A DNA stretch of 7,739 nucleotides. Origin: an uncultured Lachnospiraceae bacterium (GTDB lineage: Bacteria; Bacillota; Clostridia; Lachnospirales; Lachnospiraceae). Each line of letters opens with the position of its first letter. Within the stretch, counting starts at the first letter, position 1. The notes below the pieces were generated by a model that worked only from the letters and a program-made list of their open reading frames with translations, had not been told where the DNA came from and made no database searches. A program made the position numbers and the translations under genes. The stretch spans positions 1 through 7,739 of the forward strand of contig CANQEB010000107.1 of NCBI GenBank assembly GCA_947594085.1. Reading direction: 5' to 3'. Of the stretch, positions 1-5,736 are shown one piece after another.

Positions 1-113
1 CTTGCAAAGACATTGATCGCTGTTGACATATTCATTCCAAACTCCGTACATAGATGATCAAACTGCGCCTTCAATGTTTCATCCATCCTTACGCTGAAAG
101 TTGCCTGTGCCAT
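1..113 (-). CDS. RelB/DinJ-family antitoxin, N-terminal part (runs off left edge)
   Basis: The first 37 residues begin MAQATFSVRMDETLKAQF and continue with a FGMNMSTAINVF segment. This is the typical start of RelB/DinJ antitoxins: a short beta strand (ATFSVRMD) that forms a ribbon-helix-helix dimer on DNA, then a helix and the MNMSTAINVF turn-helix. Proteins of this family neutralise a RelE/YafQ-type mRNA endonuclease and repress their own operon. The toxin gene would be expected beyond the left edge and is not visible. The start is supported by a strong ribosome binding site (AAAGGAGG, at about 121-128) seven bases upstream and by a near-consensus promoter at 136-164. The rest of the protein, including the toxin-binding tail, lies outside the window, so function is inferred from the N terminus only. 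Confidence 0.85.
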   Translation of the reverse strand, partial: MAQATFSVRMDETLKAQFDHLCTEFGMNMSTAINVFA

Positions 114-135
114 ACTATGCACCTCCTTTATATGA

Positions 136-164
136 ATAATATCTATTTTTTGTTATTATGTCAA
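136..164 (-). promoter_or_regulatory. Sigma-70/SigA promoter of the antitoxin gene
   Basis: On the minus strand a perfect -35 box TTGACA (159-164) is followed by exactly 17 bases and a -10 box TATTAT (136-141), one mismatch from consensus. The antitoxin start codon is about 23 bases downstream of the -10 box, leaving a short leader that holds the ribosome binding site. The strength of this match suggests the antitoxin is transcribed independently of the gene that ends at 265. Confidence 0.8.
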
Positions 165-169
165 TATTC

Positions 170-188
170 TTGCACCTATTAGGTTCAA
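170..188. promoter_or_regulatory. 19-bp inverted repeat, candidate operator
   Basis: The sequence TTGCACCTATTAGGTTCAA is a dyad centred on base 179: arms TTG-ACCTA and TAGGT-CAA, with eight of nine pairs matching and one internal mismatch. It sits just upstream of the -35 box of the antitoxin promoter. The single central base rules out a stable RNA hairpin, so a protein-binding site is the more likely reading. Which protein binds it is unknown. Confidence 0.4.
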
Positions 189-264
189 ATTATATATTAC
201 AAAGGTAAACAGACTTTTCATAAGTTTCCAAATCAGCAGGCGAAAATCTCCATACGCGCCTATG

Positions 265-1002
265 TCAAAACCGACACGGCACATCCACACGCCACTCGTC
301 GGTAATCCAGTCCTCCTCGATCCCTTCAAAAAATCCGGCGCCGGTCATGTAATTTCCGGCAATGATGGCGATCACGTCCGCCATACCCCGAATGTTCTCC
401 TCAGGCGGCATGAACTCGGTTTCGGTTTCTGTCTCGGCTTCCGATTGGAACTCTTCCGCGTTCACCAGCACACACAGTTCCTCTGTCATCTCCGCCGTTT
501 TCTCGCTGATCTCACAATCGAAGAAGATCAGCGGTCTCCCATCTGTCTGCACGATGATATCCGCGGCGACATCCGCCCCTGTATCCGCGCCGGTATTCTT
601 TTCCGTTTCCTTTTCTGTTTCCTTTTCTGTTTCCTCTCCTGCTTTCTCTCCTGTATCCCCGAAACTCTGCTCGGCCGGATTCACAATGAGAAGCATCGCG
701 TCCTTCTCCTGAACGATCTGCATCAGCTGTATCAACGGATTATTTTCCCCGTCGTACTCACGATACGCAATTCCGGCATCCTCAAGCGCCCTGTTCAGAG
801 CCGCGCGCACATCTGCCGTCTCCGGATCTTCCTCGTCCTTGAACATCCGATAGAATACCGCGACATAAGCCTTCCCCTTCGCCAACACGGAACCTTTCGC
901 GGCAAGGCACAACAGCAAAAGCAGCAAAAGCGCCGCGCCTGCTCGCTCCACCCTCCAAGTCAAATTTCTGCTGGCCTTCCAAACGTCCCCCGACCGTTTC
1001 AC
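265..1002 (-). CDS. Secreted mini binding protein resembling an internally deleted galactose-type substrate-binding protein
   Basis: The 245-residue product is read from a GTG start with a good ribosome binding site (AGGGAGGA, 1007-1014). Frames further upstream stay open but have no such site. It has a basic N terminus, a hydrophobic leucine run (about 21-35) and a possible signal-peptidase site after SVLA (38-41). Residues 45-115 (KAYVAVFYRMF, DVRAALNRALEDAGI, NPLIQLMQIVQEKDAMLLIVNPA) and 148-165 (IIVQTDGRPLIFFDCE) resemble the first lobe of MglB-type periplasmic sugar-binding proteins. Residues 207-245 resemble the C-terminal end of that family, ending in a strand like the usual VPY motif. 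The middle third, which carries most of the second lobe, appears to be missing, and an acidic repeat (about 117-147) sits between two lobe-I strands. Family members are usually about 330 residues. Binding of a sugar is doubtful. It may be an accessory or immunity-like exported protein of the preceding peptide gene, but this is a guess. Confidence 0.6.
   Translation of the reverse strand: MKRSGDVWKASRNLTWRVERAGAALLLLLLLCLAAKGSVLAKGKAYVAVFYRMFKDEEDPETADVRAALNRALEDAGIAYREYDGENNPLIQLMQIVQEKDAMLLIVNPAEQSFGDTGEKAGEETEKETEKETEKNTGADTGADVAADIIVQTDGRPLIFFDCEISEKTAEMTEELCVLVNAEEFQSEAETETETEFMPPEENIRGMADVIAIIAGNYMTGAGFFEGIEEDWITDEWRVDVPCRF
599..658 (-). repeat. 12-bp coding minisatellite, about five units
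   Basis: Units 611-622 and 623-634 are identical (TTTTCTGTTTCC on the plus strand). Unit 599-610 differs at one position, and 635-646 and 647-658 are more diverged copies. Read on the minus strand they encode the tetrapeptide series DTGE, KAGE, ETEK, ETEK, ETEK in the mini binding protein. Unit length is a multiple of three, so copy-number change would keep the reading frame. Confidence 0.75.
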
Positions 1003-1006
1003 GCGT

Positions 1007-1014
1007 TCCTCCCT
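1007..1014 (-). promoter_or_regulatory. Ribosome binding site that fixes the GTG start at 1002
   Basis: AGGGAGGA lies four to five bases upstream of GTG on the minus strand. It is the reason for choosing this start over in-frame codons further upstream, which would run into the peptide precursor gene. The site and spacer resemble those of the peptide precursor gene itself (GGGAGGGAACGC there, GGGAGGAACGC here). Confidence 0.65.
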
Positions 1015-1090
1015 CTCCGGCAGTGTCCAGTGAATTCTCTCCGTTTCCGATAGTACCTGTGCACCCGGCAGACTGCCTTCTCCTTTAAAA

Positions 1091-1450
1091 TCAGCAGCTA
1101 CCCGAATATACCCACGAATGTACCCCTCTTGAGAGAAAAAATGTACAGGGACTCTTCGCCGCGGCAGACTTCTGGTCAACCCCGCACCAAAAGCAAGTCG
1201 CTGTGCATTCGGCTGACTTTCTGTCTTTCTCATAGAGTACATAGCCCACGTCCTTCACATATGCCGACGCATATTCTCCGCCCGCAACCGCAGTCAGCTC
1301 ATCGTCAGAAAGCTCTCCCTGCTCATGGAATTGATCAAACAGCTCCTGTGCCTGTTCCAGGGTCACCTCCGCGCCGTACCCCTTCACGATATCCAGAACT
1401 TCCTCCACCGATTTTGTCTTTTTCAATTTCTCAACAACCTCTCCGCTCAT
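1091..1450 (-). CDS. RiPP precursor peptide with Nif11-like leader and cysteine-containing core
   Basis: This 119-residue product has a helical, acidic leader (residues 1-56) with the spaced leucines and the closing motif ELSDDELTAVAGG typical of Nif11-like leader peptides. The double glycine is at 57-58, so a C39-type transporter peptidase would be expected to release the core (59-119). The core has Cys at 82, 86, 89, 102 and 119 and many Ser/Thr (for example ECTATCFWCG at 81-90), which would suit lanthionine, sactionine or disulphide formation. The start has a strong ribosome binding site (AAAGGGAGGG), and an extended -10 promoter lies about 70 bases upstream. No LanM, radical SAM, cyclodehydratase or transporter gene is visible nearby, so the modification is unknown. 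Leader assignment is confident; the core boundary and whether it is modified are inference. Confidence 0.8.
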   Translation of the reverse strand: MSGEVVEKLKKTKSVEEVLDIVKGYGAEVTLEQAQELFDQFHEQGELSDDELTAVAGGEYASAYVKDVGYVLYEKDRKSAECTATCFWCGVDQKSAAAKSPCTFFLSRGVHSWVYSGSC

Positions 1451-1522
1451 AAGCGTTCCCTCCCTTTGTCACTTTTGTTTCTCATTTTTTGATACGCCGT
1501 AACATGAATTTCGTTAGATTAA

Positions 1523-1551
1523 ATTATAACATAAAATAAACCAGACAGGAA
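1523..1551 (-). promoter_or_regulatory. Extended -10 promoter of the peptide precursor gene
   Basis: The minus strand carries TGTTATAAT (1523-1531), a perfect TATAAT preceded by the TG of an extended -10 element. The hexamer at -35 spacing (TTCCTG, 1546-1551) is poor, which is common for extended -10 promoters. The surroundings are AT-rich. Transcription would start near 1515 and give an untranslated leader of roughly 65 bases before the start codon at 1450. Confidence 0.65.
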
Positions 1552-1601
1552 GGGCCGATTGAAATAGCGAATAATGTTATCAGATCGTCCGATATCGCCT
1601 C

Positions 1602-1649
1602 CTCCTTGACCCTGCTTCCGGTCGATTCATCCGCAAGGAGCAAAGCAGG
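1602..1649. repeat. Two interleaved pairs of complementary heptamers downstream of the cobU-like gene
   Basis: CTCCTTG (1602-1608) is complementary to CAAGGAG (1634-1640), and CCTGCTT (1611-1617) to AAGCAGG (1643-1649), all perfect. The order A, B, A', B' means the two stems are interleaved, as in a pseudoknot or a pair of mutually exclusive hairpins. No U-run follows on either strand, so it is not a standard terminator. It lies in the 245-base stretch between the short cobU-like gene and the peptide precursor gene, which otherwise holds only the precursor promoter. Confidence 0.35.
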
Positions 1650-1695
1650 CCGTGAACCTTATCATCCACAGCCTGTCCCATACAATCCCTTATTT

Positions 1696-2058
1696 TTATC
1701 GTCTTCCCGGCAGCTCTCCCTTGATCACAGTCGGGATCCCACACACCATGCGCACGACCGCCTGTGCCTGCTGCGCCAGGCGCACACACAGCCTGCCCGT
1801 CGCCTCACGCCCCATCCGTTCCTTCCGGTCAACGGGTATAATGCCGCTTCCCACCTCGCAGCAGATTACAATCTCTTTCTCAAGCAAGCGGTCCAGAAGC
1901 GCGTCTGCCTGCTCCGGCTGTGCGAAGACCAACTGCTCCAGATGATACACAACAGGACGTTCGTCGATCTTTGCATCCGCGATATCTTTTTCTGCATAAC
2001 CAAGCGTTTCCGCGAAATCCCGTTTTCCGGAGCCTTCGCCGCCAACAATCAGAATCAT
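1696..2058 (-). CDS. Short CobU-like protein (adenosylcobinamide kinase/guanylyltransferase homologue lacking the middle)
   Basis: The 120-residue product aligns with both ends of CobU. The N terminus has a P-loop-like GGEGSGKRD (6-14), and the C-terminal half has EVGSGIIPVDR (68-78), GREATGRLCVRLAQQA and CGIPTVIKGE (106-115), matching the nucleotide-binding and trimer-forming C-terminal half of CobU. Full CobU is about 180 residues. The stretch holding the guanylylated histidine and the LLECI strand is absent, and the Ser/Thr normally following the P-loop lysine is Arg, so enzymatic activity is doubtful. It follows the full cobU after 87 bases, with GGGGGA upstream of ATG as a plausible ribosome binding site. 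The ORF is intact, and as far as I recall similar short forms exist beside cobU in other Clostridia, so I do not call it a pseudogene. A regulatory or partner subunit of CobU is possible. Confidence 0.75.
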   Translation of the reverse strand: MILIVGGEGSGKRDFAETLGYAEKDIADAKIDERPVVYHLEQLVFAQPEQADALLDRLLEKEIVICCEVGSGIIPVDRKERMGREATGRLCVRLAQQAQAVVRMVCGIPTVIKGELPGRR

Positions 2059-2145
2059 ATCTCAATCCCCCGGCTAATCCATTCTATTCTTCCTACGATT
2101 TTCAATCTCCCAGGCACAACAAATATCGCCTGTCTTTATTTCATC

Positions 2146-2688
2146 TCAAACGATCTCTTCCAGATTTCCTTTCAATGTCAGCGGAATCCCGCAGACCAGC
2201 TCACGGACCACATCCGCCTGTTGCGCAAGTGCCCGGTTGATGCGCCCGAGTACGTCCATATACGCCTTGGTTCCCGGATCGTACGCCCGGCTGTCTGTGC
2301 CGACCTCATTTGTAATCACGATCAGCGTGTCGCTCTGACTGCGAAGCGCTTTGACGCCCGCGACAACCATCTCATACGGATCAGCCCAGACGCCATCCTC
2401 GTCAAACATCTCGTTCGCCGTGAGGTTGCAGATACACTCCAGCAGGACTGTCCCCCGCTTCGGAAGCGTGAGTCCCTGTAGATCCGTGTAACGCTCAATC
2501 GTCTCGAAACCCTTTCCGCTGCGCAGCACCCTGTGGCGCGCGATTTTCTCCTCGCTGTCGTCCCCAAAAGGCCGCATCGCTGCGATATAGTACCTCGGAA
2601 ATGAAAGCTTCTGACAAAGCTCCTCCGCATAGGAACTTTTCCCGCAGGCGGAACCCCCGGTCAGCAGAATCATTCTGGAATTTGGCAT
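2146..2688 (-). CDS. cobU: Bifunctional adenosylcobinamide kinase / adenosylcobinamide-phosphate guanylyltransferase
   Basis: At 180 residues this is the usual CobU length. It shows the P-loop GGSACGKSS (11-19), the RHRVLRSGKG segment (51-60) in which His52 matches the histidine that carries GMP in the characterised enzyme, the LLECI strand (82-86), TNEVG (126-130) and GRINRALAQQADVV (148-161). CobU phosphorylates adenosylcobinamide and then transfers GMP to give AdoCbi-GDP, the substrate for CobS, in late assembly or salvage of cobalamin in the cytoplasm. The chosen start has GGAGA seven to eight bases upstream. It lies 24 bases after the transporter ATPase gene, which points to corrinoid as the transported substrate. 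No cobS, cobT or cobC is in the window. Confidence 0.92.
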   Translation of the reverse strand: MPNSRMILLTGGSACGKSSYAEELCQKLSFPRYYIAAMRPFGDDSEEKIARHRVLRSGKGFETIERYTDLQGLTLPKRGTVLLECICNLTANEMFDEDGVWADPYEMVVAGVKALRSQSDTLIVITNEVGTDSRAYDPGTKAYMDVLGRINRALAQQADVVRELVCGIPLTLKGNLEEIV

Positions 2689-2712
2689 ATTGCCGTCTCC
2701 TTTTCTCTGAAT

Positions 2713-3483
2713 TCACACATTATCCATCGCATCCCACTGTGATAGCATCTCCCGCATCCATGCGCAGACATCCATATCGTAGACCGGATCAAGATGTTCC
2801 GGCCGCAGTACCTCGTCAATCGTTCCCTCCGCGATCAGTCTGCCGCGGTTCATCAAAAGCGCGTCGCTGCCAAACGCCTTCGCGAGTGACAAATCATGTA
2901 CGACCGAGACGACCGACCGCCCCGGCTGTTTCACCCACTGCGCAATCAACTCAAACACCTGCTTTTGATAGACCAAATCCAGATGATTCGTCGGCTCATC
3001 CAGAAGCAGCAGCTTCGGATTCTGCGCGAACACCTGTGCCAGAAACGTCCTCTGCAGCTCGCCTCCTGAGAGCCTCAGCACCGACTGGCTTCGCAGCGCA
3101 TCCATACCGGTCAGCGCGAGGGCATCGTCTACCGCCCTCTCATCCTCGTCCTTTCTTCCCGCAAGCACTTTGGAAGAATGTGCGTAGCGCCCTAGACGCA
3201 CGACCTCCTCCACGGTAAACTCATAACCGACAAAGTGATTCTGGGCAAGCACGCCGATCTGCAGCGCCCGCTGCACAGAGGAGAGCTTCTTCACATCCTT
3301 TCCATGTAAAGACACCGTCCCTGTGTAGGCGACGCCCTGCGTGACTGCATTCAGCACCGTGGACTTTCCTGCACCGTTCGGCCCGACGATCATCAGCCAC
3401 TGTCCTTCCGAGACATGGAAGCTCAGCCGGTCGACAACCGTGCAGCTCCCATAGCTCACGGAGAGCTCTTTTACGTCCAGCAT
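2713..3483 (-). CDS. btuD: Corrinoid/iron-siderophore-type ABC transporter ATP-binding protein
   Basis: The 256-residue product has the full set of ABC ATPase motifs: Walker A GPNGAGKST (34-42), Q-loop Gln81, signature LSGGE (138-142), Walker B LLLLDEPT (158-165), D-loop NHLD (166-169) and H-loop His196. The overall sequence is of the FecE/BtuD/FhuC type, which powers import through a dimer of FecCD permeases. The start ATG is four bases after the permease stop codon, with AAAGGGG about nine bases upstream and lying within the end of the permease gene, so the two are translationally coupled. Corrinoid as substrate is inferred from the two CobU-type genes downstream; the ATPase alone cannot distinguish B12 from heme or siderophore. 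Confidence 0.88.
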   Translation of the reverse strand: MLDVKELSVSYGSCTVVDRLSFHVSEGQWLMIVGPNGAGKSTVLNAVTQGVAYTGTVSLHGKDVKKLSSVQRALQIGVLAQNHFVGYEFTVEEVVRLGRYAHSSKVLAGRKDEDERAVDDALALTGMDALRSQSVLRLSGGELQRTFLAQVFAQNPKLLLLDEPTNHLDLVYQKQVFELIAQWVKQPGRSVVSVVHDLSLAKAFGSDALLMNRGRLIAEGTIDEVLRPEHLDPVYDMDVCAWMREMLSQWDAMDNV

Positions 3484-3487
3484 ACGG

Positions 3488-4516
3488 TCACCCCTTTCGC
3501 GTCTGATAGAAAATAAACACGAAGACCACAGCTCCCACCAGACTTGTGACAACTCCGATCGGCAGCTCCCGCGGATTCAGCAGAATGCGCGCCGCCAGAT
3601 CCGCCAGCAGCAAAAACACCGCCCCACCGAACGCCGAGGCCGGAAGCAGCCGTCTGTGGTTTGGCCCGACGACCATACGGACCATATGCGGTGTGACGAG
3701 CCCCACAAAACTGATTGTCCCACCAATCGAAACACAGACACCGATCAAGATGGACACCATGATCAGCACCGTCAGCTTTGTCCGTCGCACGTCCACGCCG
3801 ACGTGCCGCGCATTGTCTTCCCCCACCGCGAACGCGTTGAGTTCCCGCGCGTGAAGAAACAGCACGCCGCCGCACAGCAAAAACGCAACAAGAAGAATCA
3901 GTGCGTTCTTGTAGCTGGAATTCTGCAAGCTGCCCATCGTCCAGAACGTAATACTTTGAATCTTGTCCGACGCAAAGGTGATTACGATGCTCATGAGACT
4001 CGACATGAACATGGAATAAATCACGCCGATCAGGATGATCGTATTTGTCGACAAGGAATAATCCAGCTTGTAGGCCAGGCCCAAGATCACAAGCAGCGAC
4101 AGAAACGCGAACAGGATTGCCATAATCATCGTCCCGGAAAAAGGCAGCCCTGGAATCGTGACTCCGAACGCGATCGCGAGCACCGCTCCAAGCGACGCTC
4201 CCGAAGACACCCCGAGCGTAGATCCATCTGCCAACGGATTCTTCAAAAGTCCTTGCATCGCCGCGCCCGCGAGCGAAAGTGCACTCCCCGAGAGCGCTAC
4301 ACAGAATACACGCGGCAGGCGCACCGACAAGATGATCGAGTTTGACAACCCGGAAGTCTGCTCGTGCCCGATCAACGCATTCCAAATCACCCGCACTGTC
4401 TCAGGCAGCGGTATACTGACGCTACCAACACAGACACAAAGGCACATCACAGCCAGCGTAACAAGGCCAAAGATCACATATTCAATTAGCTGGAAATGTT
4501 CCGGGTGCTTGCTCAT
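3488..4516 (-). CDS. btuC: FecCD-family ABC transporter permease, probably corrinoid
   Basis: The 342-residue product is a multi-span membrane protein of the BtuC/FecCD family (about ten transmembrane helices expected). Family hallmarks are RLPRVFCVALSGSALSLAGA (66-85), the QGLLKNPLADGSTLGVSSGA loop (88-107), GEDNARHVGVDV (232-243), and IGGTISFVGLVTPHMVR (264-280), close to the cytoplasmic coupling helix that contacts the ATPase. The start at 4516 is chosen because AGGAG lies eight bases upstream; a GTG 13 codons earlier has no convincing site. The gene lies between the binding-protein and ATPase genes with spacings of 96 and 4 bases. Only one permease is encoded, as expected for a homodimeric channel. 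Confidence 0.9.
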   Translation of the reverse strand: MSKHPEHFQLIEYVIFGLVTLAVMCLCVCVGSVSIPLPETVRVIWNALIGHEQTSGLSNSIILSVRLPRVFCVALSGSALSLAGAAMQGLLKNPLADGSTLGVSSGASLGAVLAIAFGVTIPGLPFSGTMIMAILFAFLSLLVILGLAYKLDYSLSTNTIILIGVIYSMFMSSLMSIVITFASDKIQSITFWTMGSLQNSSYKNALILLVAFLLCGGVLFLHARELNAFAVGEDNARHVGVDVRRTKLTVLIMVSILIGVCVSIGGTISFVGLVTPHMVRMVVGPNHRRLLPASAFGGAVFLLLADLAARILLNPRELPIGVVTSLVGAVVFVFIFYQTRKG

Positions 4517-4612
4517 CTGTGCTTCTCCTGATACACATGATCTAATGCTGCTCACATGTTCATTCGTCTTCGTCCGTCTCTGCCGTCTGCTCTATCCTGT
4601 TACGTGCTGTAC

Positions 4613-5605
4613 TTAATCCCCTGCTTCCGCAGACTCCTCCGCCGGAGTCACCTCCGATGCGGCTTCCGTTGTCTCATCGGTTTCCTCGTAAATAAAGTCA
4701 TACAGCAATTTAGCGCCATCCGCGAGCCGCGGAGCCGGGCGGGACAACTCATCATTCTGCAGATTCAGAATCTTCTGGTTCTTCACCGCAGTCACATTCT
4801 CCCATCCCACGCGGGAAAGAATCTCCTCCGTCGGCGTCGGGCCCTCCCCGTAATACATCGTGATTGTCACGATGAAATCCGGGTTGCGCTCCAACACCTG
4901 CTCCTCTGAGATCTCGCCCCAGCCATCGACGTCCGAGAAGCAGTTTTTCACCCCAAGCATCGTGGCGATCTCATCCATAAATGTGTTCGCTCCCGCCGTC
5001 CACAGACCAGATTCCAGCGGAGACACCTCAAAATAGACCGTCTGCGTGCCATCCCCTTTTGATTTCTCGGAGAGCTCTGCAAACGTATCCTTCATGCTGT
5101 CAACAACTTCTGCCGCCTTCTCATCCTGTCCCATCAGCGCGCCGATCATCTCAATCGCCGTGTACACACCCTCGATGTCTTTCGCCTCGCTGACAACTAC
5201 CCTGATGCCTGCATCCTCAAGCATCTGCACCTGCTCTTCCGTCTGCGCCATGTCGCTCATGAGCAACACATCCGGATCCAGAGCGATCACTTCCTCAATA
5301 TTCATATCCTCTCCGGAGTTCACCTCCGGCACCTCCAGAACCTCCTCCGGATAATCGCAGAAGGTACCGCGGCCGACCAACTTGTCCCCCGCACCGATTG
5401 CATAGAGGATCTCGCAATCCGACGCCGTGAGTGCCACAATGCGCTCTGCCGGCTGCTCCAGTGTGATCTCGCGCCCTTTCATATCTGTAATGCTCACGCC
5501 GTCCGCATTTCCCCCGTCAGCACTTGTGGTCAGCCCTGTAAGTCCGGCGGTAAGACACACCGACAGCCCCAGCGAAACCAAAATCATTTTCTTCTCCTTG
5601 AACAT
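4613..5605 (-). CDS. btuF: Periplasmic-binding-protein-like corrinoid/metal-chelate receptor
   Basis: The 330-residue product starts with an export signal (MFKEKK, hydrophobic 8-24) and then the class III binding-protein fold: VSITDMKGREITLEQPAERIV at 37-57, GAGDKLVGRG (71-80), MNIEEVIALDPDVLLMSD (101-118), DAGIRVVV (131-138), the long central helix region (145-180), the second lobe with LWTAGANTFMDEIATMLG (201-218), and a final lobe-II strand IVTI followed by YDFIYEE. This family includes BtuF, FhuD and FecB. Cys17 does not sit in a normal lipobox (LSVC), so lipid anchoring is uncertain. An acidic tail (about 306-330) is rich in Glu, Thr and Ala. The start follows AAAGGAGG by seven bases. 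It is the first gene of the transport operon, just after a terminator. Corrinoid specificity is inferred from cobU downstream. Confidence 0.87.
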   Translation of the reverse strand: MFKEKKMILVSLGLSVCLTAGLTGLTTSADGGNADGVSITDMKGREITLEQPAERIVALTASDCEILYAIGAGDKLVGRGTFCDYPEEVLEVPEVNSGEDMNIEEVIALDPDVLLMSDMAQTEEQVQMLEDAGIRVVVSEAKDIEGVYTAIEMIGALMGQDEKAAEVVDSMKDTFAELSEKSKGDGTQTVYFEVSPLESGLWTAGANTFMDEIATMLGVKNCFSDVDGWGEISEEQVLERNPDFIVTITMYYGEGPTPTEEILSRVGWENVTAVKNQKILNLQNDELSRPAPRLADGAKLLYDFIYEETDETTEAASEVTPAEESAEAGD

Positions 5606-5643
5606 ACATCTTCCTCCTTTTCGAAGAGCTGAAACCCGCTCCT

Positions 5644-5663
5644 CATATTTGTTCATATTTGTT
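5644..5663 (-). repeat. Exact tandem 10-mer upstream of the corrinoid operon
   Basis: CATATTTGTT occurs twice head to tail (5644-5653 and 5654-5663); on the minus strand this is AACAAATATG twice. It lies about 40 to 60 bases upstream of the btuF-like start, between the terminator and the ribosome binding site. One helical turn per unit would place two copies on the same DNA face, which suits a regulator site. No good -35/-10 pair could be assigned here. Confidence 0.45.
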
Positions 5664-5676
5664 TTTATTACGTAAA

Positions 5677-5703
5677 AACACCCCTCCGATACGCAGGGGT
5701 GTT
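5677..5703 (-). terminator. Intrinsic terminator after the carboxypeptidase-like gene
   Basis: On the minus strand AACACCCCT pairs perfectly with AGGGGTGTT (nine base pairs, nine-base loop) and is followed by a run of T (TTTTT, partly inside the stem end). It begins 33 bases after the stop codon at 5737, so it ends the SLH/carboxypeptidase-like unit and separates it from the corrinoid operon. On the plus strand the stem is not followed by a T-run. Confidence 0.85.
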
Positions 5704-5736
5704 CATCACCAAGACAAAGAATATGCTTTCTCTGCC

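Noticed and set aside
262..1053. A 263-codon open frame on the plus strand
   Set aside because: It is antisense to the mini binding protein, with low-complexity Arg/His/Phe/Cys-rich sequence that mirrors the acidic repeats, and no domain or ribosome binding site.
1003..1242. Upstream extension of the mini binding protein to 1242
   Set aside because: It would overlap the peptide precursor gene by about 150 bases, puts the signal peptide deep inside the protein, and lacks a ribosome binding site as good as that of the GTG at 1002.
1580..1681. Possible 33-codon minus-strand gene starting MGQAVDDK
   Set aside because: It has a weak AAGGGA upstream, but the C-terminal half is Arg-rich and without recognisable features, and it overlaps the interleaved complementary repeats. 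Not enough to call a gene.
2118..2126. AACAAATAT resembling the tandem 10-mer upstream of btuF
   Set aside because: Single copy, opposite strand, inside the operon and AT-rich; most likely chance.
2059..2145. Terminator between cobU and the short cobU-like gene
   Set aside because: Only a five-pair stem (CAGGC/GCCTG) with a 12-base loop and no T-run; the genes are better read as one operon.
1606..2481. A 291-codon open frame on the plus strand
   Set aside because: It lies antisense to both CobU-type genes, shows no recognisable motif, and is explained by codon bias on the opposite strand.
5606..5676. Cobalamin riboswitch before the btuF-like gene
   Set aside because: The space is too short, and neither the B12 box nor the conserved core elements can be seen.
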